From positions 1 to 64,000 of the forward strand of contig CACISL010000001.1 of assembly GCA_902589305.1 (NCBI GenBank): a stretch of 64,000 bases of DNA. Reading direction: 5' to 3'. Below, piece by piece: positions 46,947-55,600 of the stretch. Position 1 is the stretch's first letter. Each line of letters opens with the position of its first letter. The notes beneath the pieces were generated by a model. That model was not told where the DNA came from. It did no database searches and saw nothing but the letters and a program-made list of their open reading frames with translations. This DNA comes from an uncultured Pelagibacteraceae bacterium (lineage in GTDB: Bacteria; Pseudomonadota; Alphaproteobacteria; Pelagibacterales; Pelagibacteraceae). The translations under genes were made by a program, and so were the position numbers.

Positions 46947-47573
46947 TTAGTTCAAAGGTTTAATTAAAGCAGGGTCATTATTAACTGGATTATTAACATC
47001 TTTTGATATTTCATGAAACTTTAAATTGGGTGGTTTAATAGAGTTTAATATTTCCATAGCATCTTTTTTAATGTTCAAATAATTATTAATCTGGGTTTGA
47101 TTAATAATCATTGGTTCTCTGTGATGGATGGTACTAATTTTTTCAGTTGCTTCTCTTGTAATTATACAAAACTGGTCATTCTGATATATCCCGGCAAAAT
47201 ACATCAATTCATCATCCTCTTTTGAAAAATAATAGGGAGTTTTTATTTTATCTTCCCTTTTCCATTCATAATATCCATCAGCTGGAATAATACATCTTGA
47301 TGTCTGGATAAGATTCTTAAAAGTAACTTTTTCCATAAGGGTTTCTCTTCTTGCATTAATGAGGGGGGAAAATTTATCTAATTTTTTAGACCAACTCGGA
47401 ACTAATCCCCACTCATAGAGCTCAAGAGCCTTACCATTTGAATAGGATTTTATTACAGGTAATTTTTGAGTTGGGTGTGCATTATAATTATCTGTATCCT
47501 CAACCTTAATATTTTTTTTTACCAAATCAGCTGTTTTAGTAACTGGTTTCCGAATACTATATCTTCCACACAT
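46947..47573 (-). CDS. YedK/HMCES-type abasic-site crosslinking protein (SRAP)
   Basis: A 208-residue SRAP-domain protein. MCGRYS exposes Cys2 after methionine removal, the residue that forms a covalent bond with abasic sites in single-stranded DNA. NAHPTQKLPVI, WGLVPSWSK, INARRETLMEK, ADGYYEWKR and STIHHREPMI are conserved, with His in the last motif. It shields abasic sites during replication. The start overlaps the stop of a 36-residue gene (TAATG). Confidence 0.93.
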   Translation of the reverse strand: MCGRYSIRKPVTKTADLVKKNIKVEDTDNYNAHPTQKLPVIKSYSNGKALELYEWGLVPSWSKKLDKFSPLINARRETLMEKVTFKNLIQTSRCIIPADGYYEWKREDKIKTPYYFSKEDDELMYFAGIYQNDQFCIITREATEKISTIHHREPMIINQTQINNYLNIKKDAMEILNSIKPPNLKFHEISKDVNNPVNNDPALIKPLN

Positions 47574-47683
47574 TATTTATTTTTTCTCTCTCTTTTAAGC
47601 TTTCTCTTTTCTTTTAAAGATAACTTTGCTTTTTTCATAAAGCTTCTATCTTTTTGACTTTTACCCGAGTATCTTTTTGACAT
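47573..47683 (-). CDS. Tiny basic protein, 36 residues, coupled to the YedK-like gene
   Basis: A 36-codon frame (MSKRYSGKSQ ... KRERKNK) fills the whole gap between the FAH-family and YedK-like genes: its ATG (47683) is 2 bases after one stop and its TAA overlaps the next ATG by one base. About half the residues are Lys/Arg. The exact fit suggests a real, translationally coupled gene, possibly nucleic-acid binding. No ribosome-binding site of its own is seen, consistent with reinitiation. Confidence 0.6.
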   Translation of the reverse strand: MSKRYSGKSQKDRSFMKKAKLSLKEKRKLKRERKNK

Positions 47684-47685
47684 AC

Positions 47686-48522
47686 TTATTCATCTATTAT
47701 TTCATGGAATTGCTCACCTAGTCCATCTACTTTTAAGTGAAGTTTGTCACCTGCCTTTAAAAATTCAGGTTTTTCCATTTCCATTGCCGTACCCGCAGGT
47801 GTACCGGTGGTGATAATTGTCCCAGGATATAAAGTCATAAATTGACTTAAATGAGAAATTAAAAAGTTGAAATTGAAAATCATTCTTTCTGTATTTCCAG
47901 TTTGTCTTCTGTTGCCGTTCACATCTAACGCTAAATTAATATTATTTAAGTTTTTTATTTCATCTTTGGTTACAAGATAAGGCCCCATTGGTCCTGCTAT
48001 AGATTTACCTTTAATCCATTGACCTCCTCTTTCTTTCTGCCAAGATCTTTCAGATATGTCATTGACTATACAATAGCCAAATACGTAATCTTGAGCATTT
48101 TCCTCCTTAATATATTTTCCTTTCCGACCAATAATCATGCCAACTTCAACCTCATAATCCATTTTGCTAGCAGATTTAGGTTTTACTATTTGATCGTTAG
48201 GACCCTGAATACATCCAGAGCTTTTATTAAAAACAATTGGTTCGGTTGGTAATTTTGATTTGGTGCCTTCTGCATGTGCTTTATAGTTCAAACCTATTGC
48301 TAAAAAATCTACGGGATTTGAGATGCAAGCTCCAATTCTAGTTTTTGAATCAATCTCTTTAAGTACTGAAAGATCAATCTTTTTTAACTTATTAAGTGTT
48401 TCATCATTCATTGTTTGAGGATTTAAATCTTTAATATGATTGGAAAGATCTCTAATTTTATTATTACTGTCTAAAGTAGCAACAATTTCATTGCCAATTT
48501 CACCAACTCTTAATAATTTCAT
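47686..48522 (-). CDS. Fumarylacetoacetate-hydrolase family protein
   Basis: A 278-residue FAH-fold enzyme. GLNYKAHAEGTKSKLPTEPIVFNK (in parts) is followed by the metal-binding DYEVEVGMIIG (about 124-134), FGYCIVNDISERSWQ, and GTIITTGTPAGTAM. Members hydrolyse or decarboxylate acyl-pyruvates or oxaloacetate. Substrate unknown. It lies in a leftward run between a small membrane protein and the tiny basic gene. Confidence 0.88.
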   Translation of the reverse strand: MKLLRVGEIGNEIVATLDSNNKIRDLSNHIKDLNPQTMNDETLNKLKKIDLSVLKEIDSKTRIGACISNPVDFLAIGLNYKAHAEGTKSKLPTEPIVFNKSSGCIQGPNDQIVKPKSASKMDYEVEVGMIIGRKGKYIKEENAQDYVFGYCIVNDISERSWQKERGGQWIKGKSIAGPMGPYLVTKDEIKNLNNINLALDVNGNRRQTGNTERMIFNFNFLISHLSQFMTLYPGTIITTGTPAGTAMEMEKPEFLKAGDKLHLKVDGLGEQFHEIIDE

Positions 48523-48546
48523 GAAATAATTTTAACTATGAAATAG

Positions 48547-48996
48547 TTATTTTACAAATCTTTTAATTCTGTCCAGAGTTGAAGTATCTGGTCCACTATA
48601 CGGTGTCTCGTAAGAATTAGATTTTGTCATTACGTCTATACCTTTTGTGAAAATAAACATGAAAAAAACAATAAATATAACTGAGAAGATTTTTGCTGGA
48701 CTTAATGCATTTGTTTCTTCGAAACCTGTTTGTTGACGTTTTCTGGCTCTATAAAATACTTTAAAAGTGTAATAAGTTAAAATAATTAAGAGAACATGAC
48801 CTAAGAAAACTCCTGCAAATCCAAGAGCAAAAGTAGTTAGATTAAATACATATAAGCTAAACAATAAACTCCATAAAAAAGAAAAAACTGTCAATAATTG
48901 CAACCTTACTGTTTTAGGCAAACTTCTAAAATCATTTCGAGTATCATCAAACATGATCGAAGCTGCATCAGAAAACCAATTTTTTAACTTTTCCAT
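48547..48996 (-). CDS. Membrane protein of unknown function
   Basis: A 149-residue protein with three or four hydrophobic segments (about 34-52, 56-80, 104-122). The N-terminal 30 residues are amphipathic and acidic-basic (FSDAASIMFDDTRNDFRS), and the tail ends PYSGPDTSTLDRIKRFVK. I recognise no family. It lies 24 bp before the FAH gene and 34 bp after the flavodoxin-fold oxidoreductase gene, in the same direction. Confidence 0.75.
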   Translation of the reverse strand: MEKLKNWFSDAASIMFDDTRNDFRSLPKTVRLQLLTVFSFLWSLLFSLYVFNLTTFALGFAGVFLGHVLLIILTYYTFKVFYRARKRQQTGFEETNALSPAKIFSVIFIVFFMFIFTKGIDVMTKSNSYETPYSGPDTSTLDRIKRFVK

Positions 48997-49030
48997 ATTT
49001 TATTTATATACTTTTTAAAAAAAAAATAAA

Positions 49031-49639
49031 TTATTTTAATTCTCTCGCTAATTTTCTTACCTTTTCCATATGTTTATTAAATATCTTTTTTTCCATGTTT
49101 GGTAAGACTGAATATACTCTAAAATATTGACACCTCATGCCGCCAAGTTGAAAAACAGACTTTTTGATACGTCTGTAAGGTATATTATCAAAAAAAGAAA
49201 AATTAGAGTAAGCAATCATAGGCCCGCCATAAACTAAACCAATTATACCTAGTTTGCCTTTCATAGCACCAGGAATACTGTACCCATAATTTTTAAAATA
49301 TTTATTTCCAGGAATAAGAGATTTGTATTGAAAAAACCAACGCGGATGCAAAACCCAATCTATGAAACTCTCAGTTATGCTCGTCAGCCTTAAATTGTGG
49401 CAGGGACTTATAATGAACATCACATCACTTTTCTCTAATCTTTTTCTATAATCTAAAACTAATTTTGGTGGAGGATTGATGTTACGATAGTAAGGCAATT
49501 GTTCTTTTTCTTCGTATAAATTAATTAAATCAATTTCGTTACCAATTTTTTCAGACTCTTGAATAAAAGTATCCCTAATAGCGCTACAAAATGAGGTTTT
49601 AGTATTGTAATGGCCAAATATAATACAAATTTTTTTCAC
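49031..49639 (-). CDS. NAD(P)H:quinone oxidoreductase-like flavoprotein (flavodoxin fold)
   Basis: A 202-residue protein started by GTG at 49639. ICIIFGHYNTKTSFCSAIRDTF forms the flavin phosphate loop (in parts), SDVMFIISPCHNLRLTSITESFIDWV the FMN-contacting strand-loop, and LGIIGLVYGGPM the second. This fits the MdaB/KefF/WrbA-related Flavodoxin_2 family, though several consensus glycines are replaced. The start overlaps the stop of a 50-residue membrane gene by one base (TAGTG). Confidence 0.75.
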   Translation of the reverse strand: MKKICIIFGHYNTKTSFCSAIRDTFIQESEKIGNEIDLINLYEEKEQLPYYRNINPPPKLVLDYRKRLEKSDVMFIISPCHNLRLTSITESFIDWVLHPRWFFQYKSLIPGNKYFKNYGYSIPGAMKGKLGIIGLVYGGPMIAYSNFSFFDNIPYRRIKKSVFQLGGMRCQYFRVYSVLPNMEKKIFNKHMEKVRKLARELK

Positions 49640-49791
49640 TAATCCTCTTTTTTATCTTTCTTAGTTATAATAATACCTGAGCCTATTCCAACAGCAATGG
49701 CGCTAAACCATATAGAATAATCTGCACGTGAAAAAAGCAACAGAATGCCAAAACCTATAATACATAAACCTAATACAAACTTATTATCCAT
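49639..49791 (-). CDS. Small two-helix membrane protein, 50 residues
   Basis: A 50-codon frame (MDNKFVLGLC ... KKDKKED) with hydrophobic segments at about 5-19 and 25-43 and a charged tail. Its TAG overlaps the GTG start of the next gene by one base, an arrangement expected for a coupled pair rather than chance. No family recognised. It would be the first gene of the leftward run down to 46137. Confidence 0.6.
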   Translation of the reverse strand: MDNKFVLGLCIIGFGILLLFSRADYSIWFSAIAVGIGSGIIITKKDKKED

Positions 49792-49844
49792 TGACAATTA
49801 TTATTCTTATATTAATGTTTGAAGTAATTCCATATCACATGGAA

Positions 49845-49890
49845 AAGATGATGTTATCATCTTGCAAAGTGTACAGCATAGATCATGCTG
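49845..49890 (+). promoter_or_regulatory. Structured leader of the small 64-residue protein gene
   Basis: Two hairpins stand in series: AAGATGAT/ATCATCTT around a 3-base loop (49845-49863) and CAGCAT/ATGCTG around AGATC (49874-49890), followed by GGATCC and the ribosome-binding site. They lie between divergent genes, so they could be operators or a folded 5' leader. Function is inferred from symmetry only. Confidence 0.4.
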
Positions 49891-49935
49891 GATCCTATAG
49901 GGATTATAAAGATCGCAGAAACAAAAGGAGTTGCT

Positions 49936-50130
49936 ATGATTGATAGATTTAGCAAACTGTATAAAGAATCTGCGGTAAGAAAAGCTGAGCAGAAACTTTC
50001 ATTACAGTTATCTAAAGCAAAAAAGGCTGTTACAGCCGGAGATAACGGAACTTTTGGGATAAAATTAAGTTCTGGTGTGAATCAAGGAACAATTCTTGGT
50101 CACAAAAAAACTGAGGCTAAAAAGCTTTAA
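49936..50130 (+). CDS. Small protein of unknown function, 64 residues
   Basis: I start it at the ATG 49936 (MIDRFSKLYKESAVRKAEQK) because AAAGGAG stands 5 bases upstream; an upstream in-frame ATG at 49885 lies inside a hairpin and is less likely. The product has an N-terminal amphipathic helix rich in K/A/E (about 1-34) and a Gly/Ser/Thr-rich tail ending KKTEAKKL. No family recognised. Strong ribosome-binding site, structured leader and strong terminator suggest high, separately controlled expression. Confidence 0.7.
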   Translation: MIDRFSKLYKESAVRKAEQKLSLQLSKAKKAVTAGDNGTFGIKLSSGVNQGTILGHKKTEAKKL

Positions 50131-50139
50131 ATTTCTATA

Positions 50140-50163
50140 GGGCGGGCTTTTAAAAGCTCGCCC
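50140..50163 (+). terminator. Intrinsic terminator after the 64-residue protein gene
   Basis: GGGCGGGCTTTT and AAAAGCTCGCCC (50140-50163) form a 12-bp stem with one G-U pair; the inner A-T pairs open to a loop. AAGTCTTTATT follows. It separates the small gene from rlmN. Confidence 0.8.
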
Positions 50164-50182
50164 AAGTCTTTATTATCTAATA

Positions 50183-51265
50183 ATGGAAAAACAAAATTTC
50201 TATGATCTAAGCTTTGATCGTCTTAAAATTTTTTTGATTGAAAAGGCTGACGTCCCTGAAAAACAAGCAAAGATGAGAGGGGAACAAATGTTCAATGCAG
50301 TCTATAAAAAAAATATTAAAACTTTTGATGAGCTAACAACATTTGGGCTTGAACTTAGAGAAAAAATTAAAAATTTAATAAGTTTAAAAAAACCTAAAAT
50401 TGTTGATGTTCAGACGAGTGCCGATGGGACAATAAAATTTTTGATACAATTTGATAACAATAGACAAACTGAAACAGTTTTAATTCCGGATAAAACTAAA
50501 ACACGATATACAATTTGTCTTTCGGTTAGTACCGGTTGTCACCTTTCTTGCCAGTTTTGCGCCACAGCTCAAATTCCAAAAAAAATGGTAAGAAATCTAA
50601 TGCCGTCAGAAATAGTCACTCAAATTATTTTAAGCAAAGAGTATATTGATGACTGGAAAACTACAAAGACAGTGTCAAATATTGTGATGATGGGCCAAGG
50701 AGAAAATTTACTTTCAATTCCAAACTTATCTACGTTTATAAAAATAGTAAAAGATAAAAATGGACTTTTCTATGGAAGAACCAGAATTACAATTAGTTCG
50801 GTTGGCCTTTTAAACAAAGTTGGAGAAATAAGTGCAATAGAGCATGTTGCTCGTGAATTAGATGTTTATTTAGCTTGGTCACTTCACAGTTCACTAAATT
50901 CACAGCGAAGTGAACTCATGGCAATTAATGAAAAATTTTCTATTAATGATCTAATTCCAGAATTAAAAAAATACTATGAAATTACAAAATTACCAATTTT
51001 TATTGAGTATATTGCTCTAGAGGATAACTTATCAGATGAACATGCTAAGGCATTAATTAAAATTATGAAAAAAGTTCCCTCTAAATTAAATCTTATCGAA
51101 TACAATCCTCTTGCTAACAGAAATTTCAAAGCTGCCACTAAAGAAAAAATAGATAAATTTTCTAAGACAATTCAAGATAATGGATTTTTGGCTTTATTTC
51201 GAAAATCAAAAGGTAGAGATATAAATGCTTCCTGCGGGAGTTTGGCCTTGAAAAAAATTAACTGA
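50183..51265 (+). CDS. rlmN: rRNA/tRNA adenine-C2 methyltransferase RlmN
   Basis: A 360-residue radical-SAM enzyme. The cluster motif is GCHLSCQFCATAQ (CX3CX2C, about 117-129), followed by the MGQGENLLS SAM motif, SSVGLL and the C-terminal RDINASCGSLA holding the second catalytic cysteine. It methylates A2503 of 23S rRNA and A37 of some tRNAs. The next gene starts at its last base (TGATG), giving coupling. Confidence 0.95.
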   Translation: MEKQNFYDLSFDRLKIFLIEKADVPEKQAKMRGEQMFNAVYKKNIKTFDELTTFGLELREKIKNLISLKKPKIVDVQTSADGTIKFLIQFDNNRQTETVLIPDKTKTRYTICLSVSTGCHLSCQFCATAQIPKKMVRNLMPSEIVTQIILSKEYIDDWKTTKTVSNIVMMGQGENLLSIPNLSTFIKIVKDKNGLFYGRTRITISSVGLLNKVGEISAIEHVARELDVYLAWSLHSSLNSQRSELMAINEKFSINDLIPELKKYYEITKLPIFIEYIALEDNLSDEHAKALIKIMKKVPSKLNLIEYNPLANRNFKAATKEKIDKFSKTIQDNGFLALFRKSKGRDINASCGSLALKKIN

Positions 51266-52218
51266 TGTATGAAGGTTTAAAAATATTATTGGGAGCTACA
51301 GTTGCTGATGCAGCAGCAAGACCTTTACATTGGGTTTATGATTCAAAAAAATTAAAAAGCTATATTAAAGGTAAAAAAGATATTGCTTTTTTTAAAGAAA
51401 ATAAGTGTCCTTTCTATTCTATACCCCTAGGAGCCGTTAGCGGTTACAACGACATGGCTCAGGTAATGTTTAAGACCATAATTACTTCAAAAAAAAAATC
51501 AGAAATACTTGAAAATTTTAAAAAAAATTTAGTTAAACATTTTGGTCCTGGCTCTAACTATTGGAAAAATTTAAATGAGAGAAAAAAATATAAAAAAATC
51601 AAATGGATGCGCGCTCTTCGGGGTGAGTGGTTACATCAGAATACGCTTGTGACTATTCAAAAAATTAAATCTAAAAAAAGGGTTAAGGGAGGTTTAAAAG
51701 TCGTTCAAGAAACGGACGGTTTCAATGCTGCGATCCCGTATTATTTTTTAGTAAGTAAGGATGATAATGAAGTTAAAAAAGTTATTAGAACTGTAGCAGA
51801 TTCACATATAAATGAAGTCTATGGTTTAGCTAGATTAAAGATTATAGATTTAGCTAGTGATGGAGAGAAGAATCCTATTCAAAAGTTTATAAAATTGAAC
51901 AAGAAAAAAAAGTATTTTAAAGAAGTAGTTAAAGATATTCAGAAGGTGCTAAAGCTTAAAAATCAAGATCATACTAAAGTCACTCGCATGCTAGGCAAAG
52001 CATGTTCAGATCCTGGAAACTTCCAAAGCGCTATTCATTGTATAATTACCTCAAGTAATTATGAACAGGCTATTATTAAAACGATTAAAGCGGGCGGGTG
52101 TAACGTTAGCCGAGGTATCTTCTGCGGAAGTTACTTTGTAGCATTAAAAGATAGAAACATTCCATTAGCTTGGATTAAAAAAACAACTCATGCAAAAAAA
52201 ATTTTAGAATACATTTAA
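51265..52218 (+). CDS. ADP-ribosylglycohydrolase-fold protein, probably not a classical hydrolase
   Basis: A 317-residue protein resembling the J1-crystallin/selenoprotein-J branch of the ADP-ribosylglycohydrolase superfamily: [19 protein letters not shown] at the N-terminus and [19 protein letters not shown] near the C-terminus. True hydrolases have TDDT and a GGDTDT metal motif; here the matching places read SGYNDMAQ and GGCNVSRG, so the magnesium-binding aspartates are missing. A non-catalytic or altered function is likely. It overlaps rlmN by one base and precedes a helicase gene by 4 bp. Confidence 0.72.
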   Translation: MYEGLKILLGATVADAAARPLHWVYDSKKLKSYIKGKKDIAFFKENKCPFYSIPLGAVSGYNDMAQVMFKTIITSKKKSEILENFKKNLVKHFGPGSNYWKNLNERKKYKKIKWMRALRGEWLHQNTLVTIQKIKSKKRVKGGLKVVQETDGFNAAIPYYFLVSKDDNEVKKVIRTVADSHINEVYGLARLKIIDLASDGEKNPIQKFIKLNKKKKYFKEVVKDIQKVLKLKNQDHTKVTRMLGKACSDPGNFQSAIHCIITSSNYEQAIIKTIKAGGCNVSRGIFCGSYFVALKDRNIPLAWIKKTTHAKKILEYI

Positions 52219-52222
52219 AATA

Positions 52223-53722
52223 GTGTCACTAGAAACAAATACAGAACTACCAAAAGATTTAAAACTTACTAAAGAATTTCTTGAAGCATTTAAAGTCATG
52301 AATGAAACTTCAAAAAATATTTTTATCACTGGTAATGCCGGGACAGGAAAATCGACTTTGTTAGAATATTTTAGAGAAAAAACAAAAAAGAATATAGCGA
52401 TAGTTGCTCATCAAGGGATTACTGCGTTAAAAGCTAAAGGACAAACCATTCATTCATTTTTCAAATTTCCAATTCATTTTGTAACGAAAAAAGATGTTAA
52501 AACTTTAAGAGATAGAGAATTAGTTCGTAGGCTGGATACACTAATTATAGAGGAAGCATCTATGGTTGGAGCTGACATATTTGATGCCATTGATACTTCT
52601 TTAAGAAAAAATAGAAGTATAGATAAACCTTTCGGCGGCGTTCAAATAATTTTATTTGGAGATGTAATGCAGCTAGACCCTATCATTGGAGGTGAAGAGG
52701 AGCTGTATGAAAAATTTTATCCGGATGGTCCTTATTTTTTTAATTCAAATATTTATAAAGAATGCGAGTTTATAAAGATTGAATTAACAGAAACTTTTAG
52801 GCAGAAAGAAAAAAAATTTGTAGATCTTTTAAACAAAATAAGACAAGGCGTAATATCAAAAAAAGAACTAGAGAGTTTAAACAGTCAGGTTATTGAATAT
52901 GAAAATTTACCAAAAGATGTCATCGTATTAGCACCTAGAAATAATAAAGTTGATGATATCAACTTAAGTAAACTGTATGAGCTAAAAACTAAAACATTTA
53001 TTTATTCTGCGATAGTAAAAGGATCTTTTAAAGACTCAGAGGCTCCGGTAGAACGAGAATTAAAACTTAAAGTAGGAGCTCAAGTAATGATAGCAAAGAA
53101 CGATACAGATCCTGAAAAGAGATGGGTTAATGGAAGTATTGGAGTCATTCAACATTTATCAAAAGATGAAGTGAAGGTTTTGATCAAAGAAAAACTTTAT
53201 ACCATTGGTAAAGTAAAATGGGAGAAGTTTAACTATCAAATAAATGGAAGTTTTATTCAGCAGAAAGTTGTTGGCTCATTTATTCAGTTCCCTTTCAAAT
53301 TAGCTTGGGCTGTTACGATACATAAATCACAGGGGCAAACCTTTGATAAAATTGCTCTTGATCTTGATACTGGTGCGTTTGCTCACGGTCAAACCTATGT
53401 AGCTTTGTCTAGAGGAAAAACATTGGAAAATACTTTTATACTGTCAAAAATAAATCAGAAGGACATAATTTTTGATAATCGAGTAAAAGATTTTCTAGAA
53501 AATAAAAAAACTATAAAAAGTCCTAGCAAAAAGGCTATTGGCAAAAAATCATACAACGCATTAGAAGATCAGAAAGACAAATCAGGCTGGAGTATTAGTG
53601 ATGATAGAAAACTTATTGCTTTATTTAAAAGAAAAGTGCCAGAACATGCTTTAGCAAAGATATTTAAAAAAAGCCTTAAGGAAATAAAAGAAAGAATTAT
53701 TTATTTAAGAAATAAAGACTAG
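52223..53722 (+). CDS. Pif1/Dda-like superfamily 1B DNA helicase
   Basis: A 499-residue helicase started by GTG at 52223. Walker A is [14 protein letters not shown] (about 33-46), then [20 protein letters not shown], Walker [11 protein letters not shown], motif [16 protein letters not shown], and the late motifs [13 protein letters not shown] and [13 protein letters not shown]. The C-terminal 60 residues ([15 protein letters not shown]) look like a small helical DNA-binding domain. It would unwind DNA 5' to 3', possibly resolving G4 or replication blocks. It ends overlapping a solo WGR gene on the other strand by 4 bp. Confidence 0.88.
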   Translation: MSLETNTELPKDLKLTKEFLEAFKVMNETSKNIFITGNAGTGKSTLLEYFREKTKKNIAIVAHQGITALKAKGQTIHSFFKFPIHFVTKKDVKTLRDRELVRRLDTLIIEEASMVGADIFDAIDTSLRKNRSIDKPFGGVQIILFGDVMQLDPIIGGEEELYEKFYPDGPYFFNSNIYKECEFIKIELTETFRQKEKKFVDLLNKIRQGVISKKELESLNSQVIEYENLPKDVIVLAPRNNKVDDINLSKLYELKTKTFIYSAIVKGSFKDSEAPVERELKLKVGAQVMIAKNDTDPEKRWVNGSIGVIQHLSKDEVKVLIKEKLYTIGKVKWEKFNYQINGSFIQQKVVGSFIQFPFKLAWAVTIHKSQGQTFDKIALDLDTGAFAHGQTYVALSRGKTLENTFILSKINQKDIIFDNRVKDFLENKKTIKSPSKKAIGKKSYNALEDQKDKSGWSISDDRKLIALFKRKVPEHALAKIFKKSLKEIKERIIYLRNKD

Positions 53723-53922
53723 TGGTAACCCTTATTAATCTTCTCTCTTAATTTTTTTTCGTAATACTTTTTGGCTAAATCTGTAGACGGGAAAGATTTG
53801 GTTTGTTTAGCAGGATTTTCAATACCAATTCTGCCATAGCAAATGTTTATCGATTTGCCTTTAAGTTCTATCTCCCAGAACTTATTAGATTTAGCATCAG
53901 TATACTCTAAGTGTTTTTTCAT
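53719..53922 (-). CDS. Stand-alone WGR-domain protein
   Basis: A 67-residue protein made of nothing but a WGR domain: [20 protein letters not shown] (residues about 14-33, with Y in place of W of WGR) and a helix [23 protein letters not shown] domains usually sit in PARPs or molybdate regulators and bind nucleic acid. A solo copy may be an adaptor. It lies 1 bp after rmuC on the same strand. Confidence 0.75.
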   Translation of the reverse strand: MKKHLEYTDAKSNKFWEIELKGKSINICYGRIGIENPAKQTKSFPSTDLAKKYYEKKLREKINKGYH

Positions 53923-53923
53923 A

Positions 53924-55087
53924 TTAGTTTACAGCTGTTTTATCCTCTGGATCATCGATATCTATGATTTGGTTTTCTTCCAAAGAACTTGTAGGCATAT
54001 CTTTAGCTTCATTTAAACCATGTTTTTTCTGGAACTTTTCAAAAGATTTCTCTAACGAATTTTTAGAACCCCAACCCGTATCAACTACTTTCTGCAGGTT
54101 CAACGCATGGTCTCTAAATGATTTAATCGTACTCTTTAAAGATTTTTTCAACGAAACAAACTTATCAATCAAAAAAGTAGCATTTTTTGAAATCTCTTTC
54201 ACATTCTCCATTTGTTTATCTTTACTTTTGATCGTTTCAATAATTTTTATAACCGGCAATAAAGAACCTGGACAAGCTAAGATTACATTCTTTTTGTAAG
54301 CTCTATCCATTAATTCAGTATCTTCTTCGATTGCTGCTAAATATGCAGGAACAAATGGAATAAAAAGTATAACACTAGGAAAAACATTTTTATCTAATAT
54401 CTTTTGATAGTTTCTACCTGAAAGAGTTGTTATATGTTTATCAATAGCCGATATATGTTTTTTTAAATGACTTTTTCTAGTTTTTTCATCATTCTTTTCA
54501 TTTACAAAATTTTTCCAATCAATAAGCGATACTTTACTATCAACAACAACATGATCATTTTTTGATAAATTCATAATTACATCAGGTCTAACACTCTGTA
54601 ATAGTTCGTCATTAACTTGATTATAAACTTTACTTCCTTCTTGAACCGTAAAGTCAGTATTGATTGATAGCCCGTGTATTTCTAATAATTTTACAAGAAG
54701 CTTCTCTCCAAAATCACCTTGATACTTAACGTTTCCCGTTAGTTTATCTACAAAGTTTTTTGTATCGTTAACATATTCTTCATATTTTTTAACATCTCTT
54801 TCGGTGTTTACTCTCCATTTTTCGACATTATTAATTGTTTTTAATTGTTCTTTGGCATTCTCTCTTTCTAATTTTAGAGTGCTACCTATCTCATCTTTTG
54901 CTTTATTTAATAATGCAACTTCTTTATGAAAAGCTGCAATTTGACCTTCTAGTTTTGTATTTAATAAAGCTTTTTCTTCAAGCGCAGATCTATCAACTAA
55001 GTTTGAGCTTTTAGTCTTAAAGTATAAAAACCAAGCTACTGAGGCTATAGCAAAACCAACAAATATATAAATTAAGGGCTCAAGCAT
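53924..55087 (-). CDS. rmuC: RmuC-like DNA recombination limiting protein
   Basis: A 387-residue protein: an N-terminal membrane helix (about 3-22), a coiled coil (about 38-110), and an RmuC nuclease-like core with YQGDFGEKLLVKLLE, RPDVIMNLSKNDHVVVDSKVSL (in parts) and LFIPFVPAYLAAI. RmuC proteins limit recombination at short inversions and carry a PD-(D/E)XK-like site, here probably D in PDVI and DSK. Its start overlaps the 127-residue gene stop (TAATG). Confidence 0.92.
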   Translation of the reverse strand: MLEPLIYIFVGFAIASVAWFLYFKTKSSNLVDRSALEEKALLNTKLEGQIAAFHKEVALLNKAKDEIGSTLKLERENAKEQLKTINNVEKWRVNTERDVKKYEEYVNDTKNFVDKLTGNVKYQGDFGEKLLVKLLEIHGLSINTDFTVQEGSKVYNQVNDELLQSVRPDVIMNLSKNDHVVVDSKVSLIDWKNFVNEKNDEKTRKSHLKKHISAIDKHITTLSGRNYQKILDKNVFPSVILFIPFVPAYLAAIEEDTELMDRAYKKNVILACPGSLLPVIKIIETIKSKDKQMENVKEISKNATFLIDKFVSLKKSLKSTIKSFRDHALNLQKVVDTGWGSKNSLEKSFEKFQKKHGLNEAKDMPTSSLEENQIIDIDDPEDKTAVN

Positions 55088-55470
55088 TAGTGTAGTACCT
55101 TTTTTGTATTTTCTTCATTATTTTCATCATCGTTCACAAATTGAGGAAAAGACGTTTGAAGGTATTCTCTTTGATTCCGCATAATTTCTTCAGAAGACGT
55201 TTTGTTTGCCATATCATAATCTGAAGTATGAAGATTAAATACTCCCATTTGTTTTACATGGAAAAGGGCTGCATAGACTCCCCACTGTTTGTCGATTTGA
55301 CTAGTATCTATAATTTCTATTATCTCATCGCACTTTTGTCTTAACACAGTGTTTAATCGGTCTTTTTCATTTTCTCTTAACTTTAGTTTTTCATCAGCCT
55401 CTTTATCTATTTTTGGCTTATTGAAAGGAACTACATTATCTTTTGACTTGTTTTTTTTTGTTTTAGGCAT
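55087..55470 (-). CDS. Hypothetical 127-residue protein upstream of rmuC
   Basis: A hydrophilic protein: basic start (MPKTKKNKSKDN), charged helix (about 25-55), then a compact part HVKQMGVFNLHTSDYDMANK and an acidic, Asn-rich tail (FVNDDENNEENTKK). No family recognised. The stop overlaps the rmuC start by one base, so the two are translationally coupled and the product may work with RmuC. A possible ribosome-binding site (AAAAGGAGAAAA) precedes its ATG. Confidence 0.7.
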   Translation of the reverse strand: MPKTKKNKSKDNVVPFNKPKIDKEADEKLKLRENEKDRLNTVLRQKCDEIIEIIDTSQIDKQWGVYAALFHVKQMGVFNLHTSDYDMANKTSSEEIMRNQREYLQTSFPQFVNDDENNEENTKKVLH

Positions 55471-55490
55471 TTTTTTCTCCTTTTTTGTTA

Positions 55491-55570
55491 ATGAGTAAAA
55501 AAAGACAAGTAAAAGGAGCAGAAAGGAAAGAAAGAAAGGACCTCCTAATATTCGTCTTTTTTTTACTCAT
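55491..55570. repeat. Long inverted repeat between divergent genes
   Basis: ATGAGTAAAAAAAGAC (55491-55506) is repeated in inverse form as GTCTTTTTTTTACTCAT (55554-55570), with one extra T, around a 47-base purine-rich centre. It lies between the rmuC-side operon and the S24-fold gene. It could be an operator or a hairpin in either leader. Confidence 0.5.
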
Positions 55571-55600
55571 AAAAGCACTTAATCACACAAATCTTTGCAT

